Assembly: GCF_000422905.1 (NCBI RefSeq)
Contig: NZ_AUGY01000023.1
Coordinates: 1-64,000, forward strand
DNA length: 64,000 bases
Reading direction: 5' to 3'
From: Paenibacillus alginolyticus DSM 5050 = NBRC 15375
Lineage (GTDB): Bacteria; Bacillota; Bacilli; Paenibacillales; NBRC-103111
Made by a program: the position numbers and the translations under genes. Numbering within the stretch: the first letter of the stretch is position 1; each line of letters opens with the position of its first letter. The notes under the pieces were generated by a model, which searched no databases, had not been told where the DNA came from, and worked only from the letters and a program-made list of their open reading frames with translations. This document shows, one piece after another, positions 1 to 8,958 of the stretch.

Positions 1-1
1 T

Positions 2-325
2 GAAGTCTACCCTCAAGGAAAGATTGTGATTGTGCTTGATAATGCCCGTATTCATCATGCCAAGTTGCTCCAACCTTTTTTGGAGGACCATAGCGAGCGT
101 CTTGAACTCGTATTCTTACCTCCTTATAGTCCAGAGTTGAACTTGGTCGAAGGACTTTGGAAATGGTTGAAGTCTGATGTCATTAATAACGTGTTTTTTC
201 ATTCCGTCACCGAGATCCGCAAGAAAGTTGCTGGATTTATGGAAAACATAGCTCTCAATGCTCAAACGGTCATTGATCGTCTCTGTCTTCGCTTGGAAAG
301 CGATCATTTCCCTGAACAATTTTAG
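2..325 (+). CDS. IS630-family transposase, C-terminal part (cut by window start)
   Basis: The reading frame is open from the left edge, so the gene begins outside the window. The visible part is the end of a DDE-superfamily (IS630/Tc1-mariner type) transposase. It carries the second catalytic aspartate in VLDNARIHHA and the third catalytic acid in PYSPELNLVEGLWKWLK, the usual DD(E) spacing and wording for IS630 elements. The protein ends in the normal place, about 50 residues past the last catalytic residue, so this end looks intact. I could not identify the terminal inverted repeat in the bases after the stop. Whether the upstream half is intact cannot be seen. Confidence 0.85.
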   Translation, partial: EVYPQGKIVIVLDNARIHHAKLLQPFLEDHSERLELVFLPPYSPELNLVEGLWKWLKSDVINNVFFHSVTEIRKKVAGFMENIALNAQTVIDRLCLRLESDHFPEQF

Positions 326-348
326 TTCAACTTATATAGTTCCAAAGT

Positions 349-1539
349 CTAAATCTCCGCCCTTAAGTTCTCATTCACCTGCCGGATTGTGAACTCATAG
401 AAAGCAAAGGCTTCCGCCCAGGTCTGAAATCCTGCCTGCGCGATGATATCACTGCCTCCGCCTTTTCCATTGTATTTTCCTACATATTCTTTGAAGAAGG
501 CACCGCAAGTAAAGGGTGAACTACTGTTATTCGCAAGAATGACTTTGTTCTCCGCAACAGAAGCGAGCAGAATAGGCAAATTACTTTCCGAAGCTAACTT
601 CACCGCCAGACTTTGCAAATCTTTAAGCGTCTTGTCTTCAAAAATTGTTGCTATCAATTTTCCATCGCTGCTGGATAACAGCTCCAGCGCTGTATAAGCA
701 TTGTTTTTCTCTTTGAGAGCTGCCAGTTCGGCCTGCAGTTGCTTCTGTTCATTTTCCCACTTTTCAATTCGGTCGATAATCTCGTCTTTACCGGTGTTGA
801 ATTTAGAGGACAATGCACCCAAAATCCGCTGGCTTTCATTAAATTCCTTCAGAGCACGGTATCCGCATAAGAAGAAAATCCGAGTATTTCCCTTTTGTTT
901 TTCTGCTTTCAGCAGCTTAATCATACCAATTTCGCCCGTTGATGAGACATGTGTCCCGCCGCAAGCATTGTGTTCCACACCTTTTATCTCGACAATTCGA
1001 ATATGATCTGTCACTTTGGGCTGTTTCACTAGCTGCAGTTGAGCGACTTCTTCTTGGGTTACAAAATAACTAACAATGCTGTTGTTCAGGTAAATTTGAC
1101 GGTTCACTTCATTCTCAATGGCAGATAGCTGGTTCAGCGTCAGTTCCGGCAACTCCACGTCAATCGTCGCATAATCGGTACCCAAATGAAAGCTAACTGT
1201 CATGGCTTGATAGAGGTCACGGCACACCGCAGAGAGCAGATGCTGGCCGCTATGCTGCTGCATATGGTCGAATCTTCTATTCCAATCAATCTGGCAAGTC
1301 ACCTTGCTCTCATCGGGTAGTCGTTCCAGCTTGTGCAGCACTTCATCTTCTTCGTTGATTACATCAAGCACAGGAATCCCGTTTATATAGCCAACATCGC
1401 AGGGCTGTCCGCCCCCATGTGGATAGAAAGCTGTTTCCTTCAGGATGACATAATACCCATCTTCTCTTTCAAGCGTTTGATGTATGTCTGTTTGCCATTC
1501 GGTTACATAAGCGGAATTGTAATAAAGTTTTATGGACAT
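349..1539 (-). CDS. Alanyl-tRNA editing protein, AlaX-L type
   Basis: Stand-alone editing protein that hydrolyses mischarged Ser- or Gly-tRNA(Ala). About 396 residues. The N-terminal half is the tRNA-SAD/editing domain with the zinc ligands HSGQH (around residues 96-100) and CGGTH (around 193-197). A coiled-coil stretch (about 245-285) and a DHHA1-like C-terminal region ending near GKGGGSDIIAQAG follow, the architecture of long AlaX proteins and of the C-terminal half of AlaRS. The longest ORF begins nine codons upstream, but GAAAGGA lies 6-7 bases before the internal ATG at 1539, so that start is preferred. It is the last gene of a minus-strand run with the ThuA, SDR and methyltransferase genes; no functional tie to them is evident. 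Confidence 0.9.
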   Translation of the reverse strand: MSIKLYYNSAYVTEWQTDIHQTLEREDGYYVILKETAFYPHGGGQPCDVGYINGIPVLDVINEEDEVLHKLERLPDESKVTCQIDWNRRFDHMQQHSGQHLLSAVCRDLYQAMTVSFHLGTDYATIDVELPELTLNQLSAIENEVNRQIYLNNSIVSYFVTQEEVAQLQLVKQPKVTDHIRIVEIKGVEHNACGGTHVSSTGEIGMIKLLKAEKQKGNTRIFFLCGYRALKEFNESQRILGALSSKFNTGKDEIIDRIEKWENEQKQLQAELAALKEKNNAYTALELLSSSDGKLIATIFEDKTLKDLQSLAVKLASESNLPILLASVAENKVILANNSSSPFTCGAFFKEYVGKYNGKGGGSDIIAQAGFQTWAEAFAFYEFTIRQVNENLRAEI

Positions 1540-1576
1540 GATGATTTCCTTTCTCTTGCTAGACATTACAAAATCA

Positions 1577-2215
1577 TTAGCTGCTTGCGCTTAACCAACG
1601 TGCGCTGTTGAGTATAAGTCGCCTATAAGCATCCGGTTTAAATGATGGAGTATGATGCCCAGGTTGTAAATAGATAACTTTCCCAAGACCGTAAGCTTGC
1701 TCCCAGGCAGCTGGATACCTATTTCCTTCAAATTCGTACTCTAGAAATACGGTTTTCTTGGTAAAAGGGTCAAAATCGAACATATAGGGCTCTTCCTCCA
1801 TGCTGAAGTCCTCGACACCCTCGAGCAATGGATGATTGTCCGCAGATCGATAATAGTCCAGAGATTGGTAAGGGGGGTGGCCTGTAAACTTAGCTCCGAT
1901 CATCTGAATCAGCTCGTAACTGCGTTGAACTGAAATGCCATTATGGATCACAAGCACGCCGCCTCCACCCGCCACATATTGGATCAAACCTGCTGTTTGT
2001 TGCGGAATAAGATCACGGTTCCAGCAATCCGTATACGAAATGCAAAGTGGAAATTGTTTCCGATCCAATGCCGTGAAATGGTTGTAGTCCTCCGTACCCG
2101 TAATCAGAAAATCTTCGCCAAGAATACCACTAAGCTCCTGCTTGGCAGGCTCCATTGGATGCCATGGAGCATCTGTCATGTCACCGACCAAAAGTACATT
2201 CGTTATATCACTCAT
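1577..2215 (-). CDS. ThuA domain-containing protein
   Basis: About 212 residues with the class I glutamine-amidotransferase-like fold of the ThuA family: an N-terminal LLVGDM strand, a central YVAGGGGVLVIHNG segment, the HPLLEGVEDF motif and a C-terminal GKVIYLQPGHH. ThuA proteins are linked to trehalose and other sugar metabolism, but the reaction of this subfamily is not established. The ATG at 2215 follows GGTGAGGGTGAAGAG, so the 20-codon N-terminal extension of the longest ORF is probably not translated. It lies about 25 bases downstream of the SDR gene and is probably co-transcribed with it. Confidence 0.85.
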   Translation of the reverse strand: MSDITNVLLVGDMTDAPWHPMEPAKQELSGILGEDFLITGTEDYNHFTALDRKQFPLCISYTDCWNRDLIPQQTAGLIQYVAGGGGVLVIHNGISVQRSYELIQMIGAKFTGHPPYQSLDYYRSADNHPLLEGVEDFSMEEEPYMFDFDPFTKKTVFLEYEFEGNRYPAAWEQAYGLGKVIYLQPGHHTPSFKPDAYRRLILNSARWLSASS

Positions 2216-2240
2216 GCGCTCTTCACCCTCACCTTTTGAT

Positions 2241-2966
2241 TTACCAAGGCAATTCCTTCCCGGTGTCTGCTTCAAGATAAACCGGTTTTTCGCGCAGCGT
2301 ATCTTTATATTCCTCTATTCGTTTTAAAATATTATCAGCCGCTTGTTCCGCTGTATACGTACCCGCCTCGTTCCATGTGCCGCTCATAAACGTTTTGACC
2401 CAACCAGGATGGAGGATGAGGACACGTCCGCCTTCTTTTCGAATCTGGTTGTGGATGATCATGGAACCCATATTGAGCGCGGCTTTGGCCATACAATACC
2501 CGAACCACGCTTCACGCCCGCTATTGCCAATGCTGCCAGCTTCCGAAGAAATATTGACAATTAGCTTGCCGCCATCCATGATAGGCTCAATTAAGGCGTT
2601 TGACATTCGGATAGCACCGAGGGCCGTTACGTTGTAAACACGCTGAATTTCATCGAAATCGAGCTCGTCTTTCACTGTTTTTTCCGTATCGCCAAGGATA
2701 GCCGCATTGTTGATTAAGATATCCAGCTTAGAAGTTTTGCTTTGAATGAAGCTAGCGGCGTTGTTTACACTTTCGTCTGATCCCACGTCCAACACAAATG
2801 CGTGCAGCTGATTTGGGAATTGCGCTGCCAATTGGTCTATTTCTGCGTTGGATTCCATGATGCCCCCCGCATAAACCGTATACCCTTCTCGCAATAATGA
2901 CCTCGTAAGCGCTAGGCCTATCCCTCTATCCGTTCCCGTTACACAAGCCGTTTTATTGTTCGACAA
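2241..2966 (-). CDS. Short-chain dehydrogenase/reductase (SDR)
   Basis: Classical NAD(P)-dependent SDR of about 241 residues. Visible features are the TGTDRGIG dinucleotide-binding motif at about residues 9-16, NNAA near 86, the catalytic-serine strand VNISSE near 130, and YCMAK giving Tyr147 and Lys151. The substrate cannot be predicted. The preferred start is TTG at 2966, eight bases after a perfect GGAGGAGG; the upstream ATG at 3020 would overlap the methyltransferase gene and has no such site. It follows the methyltransferase gene closely, which suggests one transcript. Confidence 0.85.
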   Translation of the reverse strand: MSNNKTACVTGTDRGIGLALTRSLLREGYTVYAGGIMESNAEIDQLAAQFPNQLHAFVLDVGSDESVNNAASFIQSKTSKLDILINNAAILGDTEKTVKDELDFDEIQRVYNVTALGAIRMSNALIEPIMDGGKLIVNISSEAGSIGNSGREAWFGYCMAKAALNMGSMIIHNQIRKEGGRVLILHPGWVKTFMSGTWNEAGTYTAEQAADNILKRIEEYKDTLREKPVYLEADTGKELPW

Positions 2967-3004
2967 TTGAACGTCCTCCTCCGTATAGATTGATCGCGCT
3001 TTTA

Positions 3005-3763
3005 CTAAACCTCTCCCCAATATACCTCCGTTTCATAGTCGAAGCGCACATTTCCATCCTGCTCATGCCGTTCGAAAATATGCTGCAATTCCGTCATCAT
3101 CGGCGCATAATTGGGGTGCCCAGCTACGGGAATATAGGAAGAGGACATCAACCTCCCCTTCAAACCTTCCAAATCGAAAACCTGAGTAATCGTGAATCGT
3201 TCAACCTGCATACTTTCGTTCTTGAAGAAAGACGCCAGCGTTTCCTGCGATATATTTTTATGAGTAACTTTTGTATAATCGCTTCCAAATGTACGGAGCA
3301 ATAAGTCGTACTCTTCTCTGAATGCATTGCCATGTTCAAGACGCGAGTTCCAGATCAAGAGCACCTTCCCGCCAGGCTTTAGAATCCGATGGAATTCGGC
3401 TTGTGCAGCCGTGCGATCAAACCAATGAAACGCTTGGGCACAAACAATAAAGTCAACAGACGCATCTGGTAAACCAGTCGCTTCAGCAGAACCCGACACG
3501 GTTCGAAAATTGGCATCTCCGTTTAACATTTGCTCAGCGGCTTCCCGCATCGCTTGATTCGGTTCAACAGCGATGACTTGGCTCCCTCTTTGCAAGAGCA
3601 GCTTTGAAAAAATACCAGTCCCTGCGCCGATGTCCGCAACTACTGCATTTGCGCGCAGACCAACGACGTCGTACAAATAATCAATAGCCTCTTTCGGATA
3701 ACTCGGGCGGAATTTCACATAGGTATCAACACGATTCGAAAAACGGTCTTTAGGATTATTCAT
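3005..3763 (-). CDS. Class I SAM-dependent methyltransferase
   Basis: A 252-residue methyltransferase of the Methyltransf_11 type. Motif I is VVADIGAGTGIF (about residues 42-53), followed by the acidic loop VIAVEPN and the motif IV/V segment VDFIVCAQAFHWFD; the HWFD wording is typical of small-molecule or lipid methyltransferases of the YafE/UbiE-like group. The substrate is unknown. The ATG is preceded by GGGAGAGG. It is the first gene of a probable four-gene minus-strand transcript (methyltransferase, SDR, ThuA, AlaX), about 100 bases downstream of a perfect palindrome that may be its operator. Confidence 0.85.
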   Translation of the reverse strand: MNNPKDRFSNRVDTYVKFRPSYPKEAIDYLYDVVGLRANAVVADIGAGTGIFSKLLLQRGSQVIAVEPNQAMREAAEQMLNGDANFRTVSGSAEATGLPDASVDFIVCAQAFHWFDRTAAQAEFHRILKPGGKVLLIWNSRLEHGNAFREEYDLLLRTFGSDYTKVTHKNISQETLASFFKNESMQVERFTITQVFDLEGLKGRLMSSSYIPVAGHPNYAPMMTELQHIFERHEQDGNVRFDYETEVYWGEV

Positions 3764-3866
3764 CTCATACCTCTCCCATCATCATAAATATCCTGCCTAA
3801 GAACAAAGCGGCTTACTGTTGTGAGTAAATTGTTGAGTTAATTATTGAGTTCAGAATTGAACAATA

Positions 3867-3887
3867 TTGTTTCACTTAATGAAACAA
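3867..3887. promoter_or_regulatory. Candidate operator palindrome
   Basis: TTGTTTCA-CTTAA-TGAAACAA is a perfect 8-bp inverted repeat with a 5-base centre, and a further half-site-like GTTTCACAA follows at once. It lies about 100 bases upstream of the methyltransferase start, in an AT-rich promoter-like region, and has no T-run that would make it a terminator. Size and symmetry fit a TetR- or MarR-type operator, but no such regulator is encoded in the window. Confidence 0.5.
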
Positions 3888-3962
3888 CGTTTCACAATTT
3901 ACATCTCTATCATATTCAATTATTTGGCAAAAGTCCATAACAAATACATGGCTTTACAACAC

Positions 3963-3987
3963 AAAAAACGACCGCTAAACGCGCGGC
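3963..3987 (-). terminator. Rho-independent terminator after the PhyH gene
   Basis: Read on the minus strand, GGCCGC-GCGTTTA-GCGGTC forms a 6-bp GC stem (one G-T pair) followed by GTTTTTTG. It lies about 20 bases past the stop of the dioxygenase gene and closes the ABC importer/PLP/PhyH operon. Confidence 0.75.
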
Positions 3988-4008
3988 CATTCAAGCTTTT
4001 TTTCAACC

Positions 4009-4791
4009 TCAACCATTCTCGAATTCGGCGGGATAGCTAGCTCCAAAGGGCGCATCCGGTCTTGTAAATTGTCCCATTAAATAACGGCGTGTTGGTGTTG
4101 TGCGATCTAAGAATTCTTGATTATTCTCGAAACGATCTGAGCATCGGACCCACGGCGGACTATAAATATAGTGCATCGTATACCGGTCGTAATCACCATC
4201 ATGAGCAAAAGTCCGATGCCAGACGGCATTATGAAAAAATAAGACCGATCCTGCCGGTGCGCAGATGACATGACCAATCGGCACATCATCCTTGGCTGTT
4301 CGAATCGTACTTGGAAGACGTACTTGGCTTCTATGGCTGCCTGGGATCATCTCCATATTCCCGGTTCTTGGGATGGATTGGTCCGTCAATAAGAAGGAAG
4401 CTCGCAGCTGAATCAGAGGAATTGGATATCCGAGTTTACTAAACTCGTAGGCCCCTGACCCGTCCTGATGCCATCCCCCCACCCCGCCGAAAGCCGGCTG
4501 TTTGGTACACCAGGCGGATTGTAAAATGAAGCGATCTCCGTAAAGTGCCCTAACTTTGGGCAATATAGCAGGATGATCCATCAATCGCTCCAAAGCGGAT
4601 TCCGATTCATAGCCTTTTCCCACCTGTGCCCAACCTTTAGCACCCTCTGACTCGTGAAAGCGGATGGATGCTTCCAAGCATTCCTTCACCTCATCTTCTG
4701 AGAGTACGTTAGGAATAATCAGATAGCCCCATGATTCAAACATAAATTGATCAAGTTCCGTAAATTCTCCTGGGCTGGATATAGGATTCAT
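4009..4791 (-). CDS. Phytanoyl-CoA dioxygenase (PhyH) family protein
   Basis: Fe(II)/2-oxoglutarate-dependent oxygenase of about 260 residues. The iron facial triad is visible as His108-x-Asp110 in GGWHQDGSG and His192 in NAVWHRTF, with an Arg downstream (DRYTMHYIY) suited to 2-oxoglutarate binding. GNMEMIPGSHRS is a typical family segment. The start is the ATG at 4791, nine bases after AAGGAGG, not the longer ORF. It lies 32 bases after the GntR/LacI gene and is the last gene of the operon. Family members hydroxylate varied small molecules (phytanoyl-CoA, ectoine, 2-aminoethylphosphonate), so the substrate cannot be named; context suggests it acts on what the importer brings in or on a product of the PLP enzyme. 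Confidence 0.88.
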   Translation of the reverse strand: MNPISSPGEFTELDQFMFESWGYLIIPNVLSEDEVKECLEASIRFHESEGAKGWAQVGKGYESESALERLMDHPAILPKVRALYGDRFILQSAWCTKQPAFGGVGGWHQDGSGAYEFSKLGYPIPLIQLRASFLLTDQSIPRTGNMEMIPGSHRSQVRLPSTIRTAKDDVPIGHVICAPAGSVLFFHNAVWHRTFAHDGDYDRYTMHYIYSPPWVRCSDRFENNQEFLDRTTPTRRYLMGQFTRPDAPFGASYPAEFENG

Positions 4792-4823
4792 CGAATATAT
4801 CCTCCTTATTTTAAACAATTGAT

Positions 4824-6008
4824 TTATTTCTTAACCGATCGTTCTTCCGTGGATTCCCCTATCATTAAGGCTGATTTTACGATCACTTTACTTGGCTCCG
4901 TCAAACTCTCCTGGTTATTCAACAGTTTAAGCAGGAGATCAGCCGATTTAGCACCAATTTCCAGCTCATGCTGGTCAATATGTGTGAAGGTAGGGATTCC
5001 GTCTAGCTCTGATGAGGGGTTATCGTACGTTATAATGGAGAGGTCGCGCGGTACCTTCATTCCCAGTTTTTTAACCATACTGGCTACATGCAAGCCCAAC
5101 TTCAAATTCAAAGTAATGAACGCGGTTGCTGTGCGATATTTGAGATAATGATATAACGGGTGCTTTTCGATATGGATCGTATCCGTCACTTGAAAATCTG
5201 TCACAATTAAGGCCGGGTTAATCATCGAGCCTTTTTGTTTCAGTGCCTCCATATAACCCCGAATGCGCTCGTCGACGGTCACTGTATGGATCGAAATATC
5301 AGAGCAAATTGCAATGTCCCTATGGCCTTGCTCCCACAGATGGTTAACTGCCAATTGAGCGCTCATCCAATTATCCGAACAGACACAATGCGTATCAAAG
5401 CCTGGCAAATAGCGATCAATGAGCACGAACGGAAATTTCCGCAGTTTCAGTACCAAGATTTCTTCGTTGTACGTTTCTGCGTCAATTGGAAAAATAATAA
5501 GACCAACGGCCCCATTCTTAATCAGCTCTTGAATCGCTTCCTTTTCCTTCTCCTTACTATTGTGTGTTAGCATAATCGACACATAATAATCGGTGTTCGA
5601 GAGCACGGAGTTGATTCCCTTCAATAATCGGATAGCAAAGAAATCCTCCAGTAAGGGTAGAACGAAGCCGATCATTTTACGTGAGGGTGCACGCTCATCC
5701 AACTCCTTCATTTCCGTAGAATCAAGCTGCTTGATCTCCAACTCATTTGCTTTCGTGCAGGATTCAGGACTAACGAAGCTTCCTCTCCCCGGTATCCGGT
5801 AAATCCATCCGTCCTTTGCCAGCTGCGTAAACGCATTGGAAACCGTCATTCGACTGACGCCGAATTGCTCCATCAGCTGCTTTTCCGTTGGAAATTTATC
5901 ATTTGCCTCCATATCGCCCAATTGGATCAACTGTTTAAAGTGCTCTTGAATCTGCAAGTATAGCGGTTGTCGTTCATCCGTCCTGGCTGATACCCGCATT
6001 CTGCTCAT
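4824..6008 (-). CDS. GntR-family regulator with LacI-type ligand-binding domain
   Basis: A 394-residue regulator of the AraR type: an N-terminal GntR winged helix (about residues 14-80, with FPTEKQLMEQFGVSRMTVS as the recognition region and IPGRGSFV as the wing), then a periplasmic-binding-protein-like LacI domain from about residue 112 (MIGFVLPLLEDFF) to near 385. In known AraR-type proteins a sugar or related ligand binds the second domain and releases DNA. The gene lies inside the operon it probably controls; its 5' end overlaps the 3' end of the PLP-enzyme gene by 35 bases. A second ATG at 5999 is an equally plausible start. Confidence 0.9.
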   Translation of the reverse strand: MSRMRVSARTDERQPLYLQIQEHFKQLIQLGDMEANDKFPTEKQLMEQFGVSRMTVSNAFTQLAKDGWIYRIPGRGSFVSPESCTKANELEIKQLDSTEMKELDERAPSRKMIGFVLPLLEDFFAIRLLKGINSVLSNTDYYVSIMLTHNSKEKEKEAIQELIKNGAVGLIIFPIDAETYNEEILVLKLRKFPFVLIDRYLPGFDTHCVCSDNWMSAQLAVNHLWEQGHRDIAICSDISIHTVTVDERIRGYMEALKQKGSMINPALIVTDFQVTDTIHIEKHPLYHYLKYRTATAFITLNLKLGLHVASMVKKLGMKVPRDLSIITYDNPSSELDGIPTFTHIDQHELEIGAKSADLLLKLLNNQESLTEPSKVIVKSALMIGESTEERSVKK

Positions 6009-7182
6009 ATATCTCCCCCTCTGAAGGGCTCTGTGTGATAGACCGCCATGCTTCCTCCATATCCCGAATTATATCGCCTGGATCCTCGGAGCCTATATAG
6101 AGTCGAACAAGCGAACCTATTTGCTGATCATTACTCGTTAAGACATTTACATTGATTAAACTTTCGAAACCACCCCAGCTAGCTCCTATTCGGAAAAAGT
6201 GCAGACGGTCCGCCCAAGACCTTAATTTGACAACCGACTCATCGGACTCAAATGAAAATAAACTGCTGTAGCCTGACATCTGCGTACAAGCCAGCTCATG
6301 CTGAGGGTGGTTGGTTAACCCCGGATGGTTAACCTTCCGGACATAATGCTGCCTGGTTAAATATTCGGCGACCTTCAGACCGCTCGCTTCATGCCTCTGC
6401 ATCCGCATGGGCAATGTACGCAGCCCCCGCGTCACCAAACCTGCGGTCTGTGGCGTCATAATGCCGCCAAACAACATATATTCCTTCGACATGAGCGGGT
6501 CCATGACGCGATGGGAGCCAACCACAACACCCCCCAAGCAATCGCTATGTCCTGATATGTACTTCGTGATCGAATGGACGACGAGGCTAACCCCCATCGT
6601 TAGCGGATTCTGATGGCAAGGCGTCGCCCACGAATTGTCGAGAATCGTTTCTGCTCCTATACTTTGGGCCAGTTCAACACAACTTCGTATATCCTGCAGC
6701 TGGAACATCATGCTAGTCGGACTTTCCAAATACAGCAGTTTGGTATTAGGACGAACCGCACGCTTCCAGTTTTCCAATGAGCTGCCATCGACAAAGGTCG
6801 TTTCGACCCCAAACTTTTGCAGGTAGACGCCTAGAAATTCACGTGTCGGTCCGTACGCTTGATGCGTGCAGATGACATGGTCACCTTGTTTGACAATGGA
6901 CATAATCGCAGACGAGATTGCCGCCATTCCAGATGCAAAGCACTTGGCTCTCTCCCCTTGCTCCAGTTGAGCGAGCTTGTCCTCCAGGTACCTCACCGTC
7001 GGATTATTGCCTCTGGAATACACGAAGTTTTCTTGCTCATCAAGTCTAGCCAAGTTGAATTCCTCGTACGTATCGAACGAAAATAAACTCGTCTGATAAA
7101 TAGGAACACTGATGGCGCCGTGATGACGATCATCGTGCGCATCATGCGACACGATAGAGTACAGGTTCTCCTTTTCGCTCAC
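5974..7182 (-). CDS. Trans-sulfuration family PLP-dependent enzyme (cystathionine gamma-synthase/beta-lyase-like)
   Basis: About 402 residues of the Cys/Met metabolism PLP fold. Seen are YSRGNNPTVRYLE (phosphate-binding Tyr/Arg), ASGMAAIS, the pyridine-nitrogen aspartate in LDNSWATP, and the Schiff-base lysine (about Lys207) in HSITKYISGHSD. The DNSWATP wording is closer to beta-lyases than to gamma-synthases, but the substrate is not certain. The start is probably GTG at 7182, overlapping the stop of the upstream permease by one base (TAGTG) and preceded by GGTGAAGGGG; this suggests translational coupling. A longer ORF from 7296 runs inside the permease gene and is unlikely. Its place inside a sugar-type importer operon is unusual and suggests the imported compound has a C-S or C-N bond to be cleaved. 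Confidence 0.88.
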   Translation of the reverse strand: MSEKENLYSIVSHDAHDDRHHGAISVPIYQTSLFSFDTYEEFNLARLDEQENFVYSRGNNPTVRYLEDKLAQLEQGERAKCFASGMAAISSAIMSIVKQGDHVICTHQAYGPTREFLGVYLQKFGVETTFVDGSSLENWKRAVRPNTKLLYLESPTSMMFQLQDIRSCVELAQSIGAETILDNSWATPCHQNPLTMGVSLVVHSITKYISGHSDCLGGVVVGSHRVMDPLMSKEYMLFGGIMTPQTAGLVTRGLRTLPMRMQRHEASGLKVAEYLTRQHYVRKVNHPGLTNHPQHELACTQMSGYSSLFSFESDESVVKLRSWADRLHFFRIGASWGGFESLINVNVLTSNDQQIGSLVRLYIGSEDPGDIIRDMEEAWRSITQSPSEGEIYEQNAGISQDG

Positions 7183-8012
7183 TACCCCTTCACCGCCCCT
7201 TGGGTTAATCCTTCTACAATAAATCGCTGTGCAAGGGCAAATAACAGTATCGTCGGGAGTACAGACAGCACAGTTCCGGCGGACATGGAGCCCCAATCGA
7301 CATTAAATTTGAGGATAAAAGAATTCATCGCTACCGGCAGTGTCTTTAACGATTCGTTATCGATAAACATGACAGCCAAGAATAGCTCGTTCCAGTTCTG
7401 GACGAAGGCAAATATGAACATCGAGGAAATGCCCGGCATCATGATCGGGATAATGACTCGCATGAGCGCAGACAGCTGGGAACAGCCGTCGATCATGGCC
7501 GCTTCCTCCAGATTGGACGGAATTCGCTGGAAGAAGCCTCGCAGCATAATTGTGGAGAACGGGATCAAGATGACCGTGTACATGAGGATCAATGAAATTC
7601 GCTGATTGAGCAGATGCAAGTTAGACATCATCATGTAAAGCGGAGCCAGCGCAATGAATCCAGGAAGCATCTGCGTGACGAAGAATGCGAGCATGATTTG
7701 CTTGTGGCCGCGAAACCGGAATCGAGCGAGTACATAAGCGCTGCAAATGGCGATCACGATAACGATAAGAGCTGAAGAAATCGAGACGAGAAGACTATTG
7801 GCAATATACACATTAAACTTAGACAATTTGAAAATGTTGATGTAATTTTGCAGCGTGAATTGCTCGGGCCAGTAATGAACGGGATAACTGAATATTTCCT
7901 TTTGCGGCTTTAACGAAGTGATGACAATCCAGTATAACGGGAACACCATCACGACTAAATACACGGATAGAAAGGCAACTTTGATGAGCCGATACCCGTA
8001 ATTTCGTTTCAT
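7182..8012 (-). CDS. CUT1-type ABC transporter permease (MalG/UgpE-like)
   Basis: A 276-residue inner-membrane permease with about six hydrophobic segments and the EAA motif EAAMIDGCSQLSALMRVIIP, the contact site for the ATPase. The ATG directly follows the stop of the upstream permease (TAAATG), so the two are translationally coupled. The C-terminal VEGLTQGAVKG is typical of MalG-type subunits. No ATPase gene is in the operon; CUT1 importers of Firmicutes commonly share a housekeeping MsmX-type ATPase. Confidence 0.92.
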   Translation of the reverse strand: MKRNYGYRLIKVAFLSVYLVVMVFPLYWIVITSLKPQKEIFSYPVHYWPEQFTLQNYINIFKLSKFNVYIANSLLVSISSALIVIVIAICSAYVLARFRFRGHKQIMLAFFVTQMLPGFIALAPLYMMMSNLHLLNQRISLILMYTVILIPFSTIMLRGFFQRIPSNLEEAAMIDGCSQLSALMRVIIPIMMPGISSMFIFAFVQNWNELFLAVMFIDNESLKTLPVAMNSFILKFNVDWGSMSAGTVLSVLPTILLFALAQRFIVEGLTQGAVKG

Positions 8013-8894
8013 TTAGAAGTCACCTACCTTCTCCGACTTAGTAACCATCAAATAAAACAAAGTGTACAAAAACAACATAACGATCATAATGACACCGACT
8101 GCTGATGCAGCCCCATAATCGCCGTCATAAATAATTTTATTAAGCATCAAGGAAGATAAAATGTGGGTCGCCCCTCCCGGTCCGCCATTCGTCATGCCGT
8201 AAATGAGCGTAGGATCGTTAAAGATCCAAATGACCCGCAGCAGCGTTGTGGCGATGATGGTCGGCATGATGTACGGAATCGTCACATATAGCAGCTTTCG
8301 ATAACCGTTCGCGCCATCGATACTCGCTGCTTCGTACAGCTCTGAAGGGATAGATTGCAGAGCAGCCAGCAGCATGATGGTAAAAAAGGCGATTCCGTAC
8401 CATACATTAGCTACGATAACGGAGGACATCGCCCATTTCGGATCCGATAAGAACCCGATTCGATCTTCAATAATACCTAGACGCAGTAAAAGATCGTTGA
8501 TAACACCGATTTGTGAATTAAACAACCATTTCCAAATAAGGCCGATGAGAAATCCCGATAAAGCCCATGGATAAAAAATAAAAGCTTGGTACACGCCTCT
8601 TCCCCAGAACTTCTTATTTAGAAACAATGCCAGAATGAATCCTAATAGAAATTGCAAAATAAGGGAGAAAAACACCCAGTAGGCGCTGTTTTTCAAGGCA
8701 GCAAGAAATTGATGGTCTTGAAAAGCATCAACGAAGTTTTGCATGCCGACAAAATGCACTTGCTTCAGATTAAACAGCTTGTAACTTTGAAAGGCCATCA
8801 CCACACCCTTAATGAAGGGATAGTATGTAAAAATCAGCACAAGCAGCAGTGCGGGCAGCAAGCTGGAGAGAATAAATTTTTGCCGTGAACTCAC
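8013..8894 (-). CDS. CUT1-type ABC transporter permease (MalF/UgpA-like)
   Basis: A 293-residue permease, partner of the downstream MalG-like subunit. It has six predicted membrane segments, a first segment LLPALLLVLIFTYYPFI, and the EAA loop YEAASIDGANGYRKLLYVTIP. MTNGGPGGATHIL is the conserved periplasmic loop of MalF-type subunits. The start is GTG at 8894, after GGGGGGTG. It lies about 65 bases downstream of the binding-protein gene, within one transcript. Confidence 0.92.
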   Translation of the reverse strand: MSSRQKFILSSLLPALLLVLIFTYYPFIKGVVMAFQSYKLFNLKQVHFVGMQNFVDAFQDHQFLAALKNSAYWVFFSLILQFLLGFILALFLNKKFWGRGVYQAFIFYPWALSGFLIGLIWKWLFNSQIGVINDLLLRLGIIEDRIGFLSDPKWAMSSVIVANVWYGIAFFTIMLLAALQSIPSELYEAASIDGANGYRKLLYVTIPYIMPTIIATTLLRVIWIFNDPTLIYGMTNGGPGGATHILSSLMLNKIIYDGDYGAASAVGVIMIVMLFLYTLFYLMVTKSEKVGDF

Positions 8895-8958
8895 ACGAAC
8901 ACCCCCCGGTAAGAAAAAGCGGCAAGCGATGACCGCCCGCCGCTTCCAACTACTTTCG

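Noticed and set aside
1..345. Complete IS630 element with terminal inverted repeats
   Set aside because: The element starts outside the window and no convincing inverted repeat end was found after the transposase stop.
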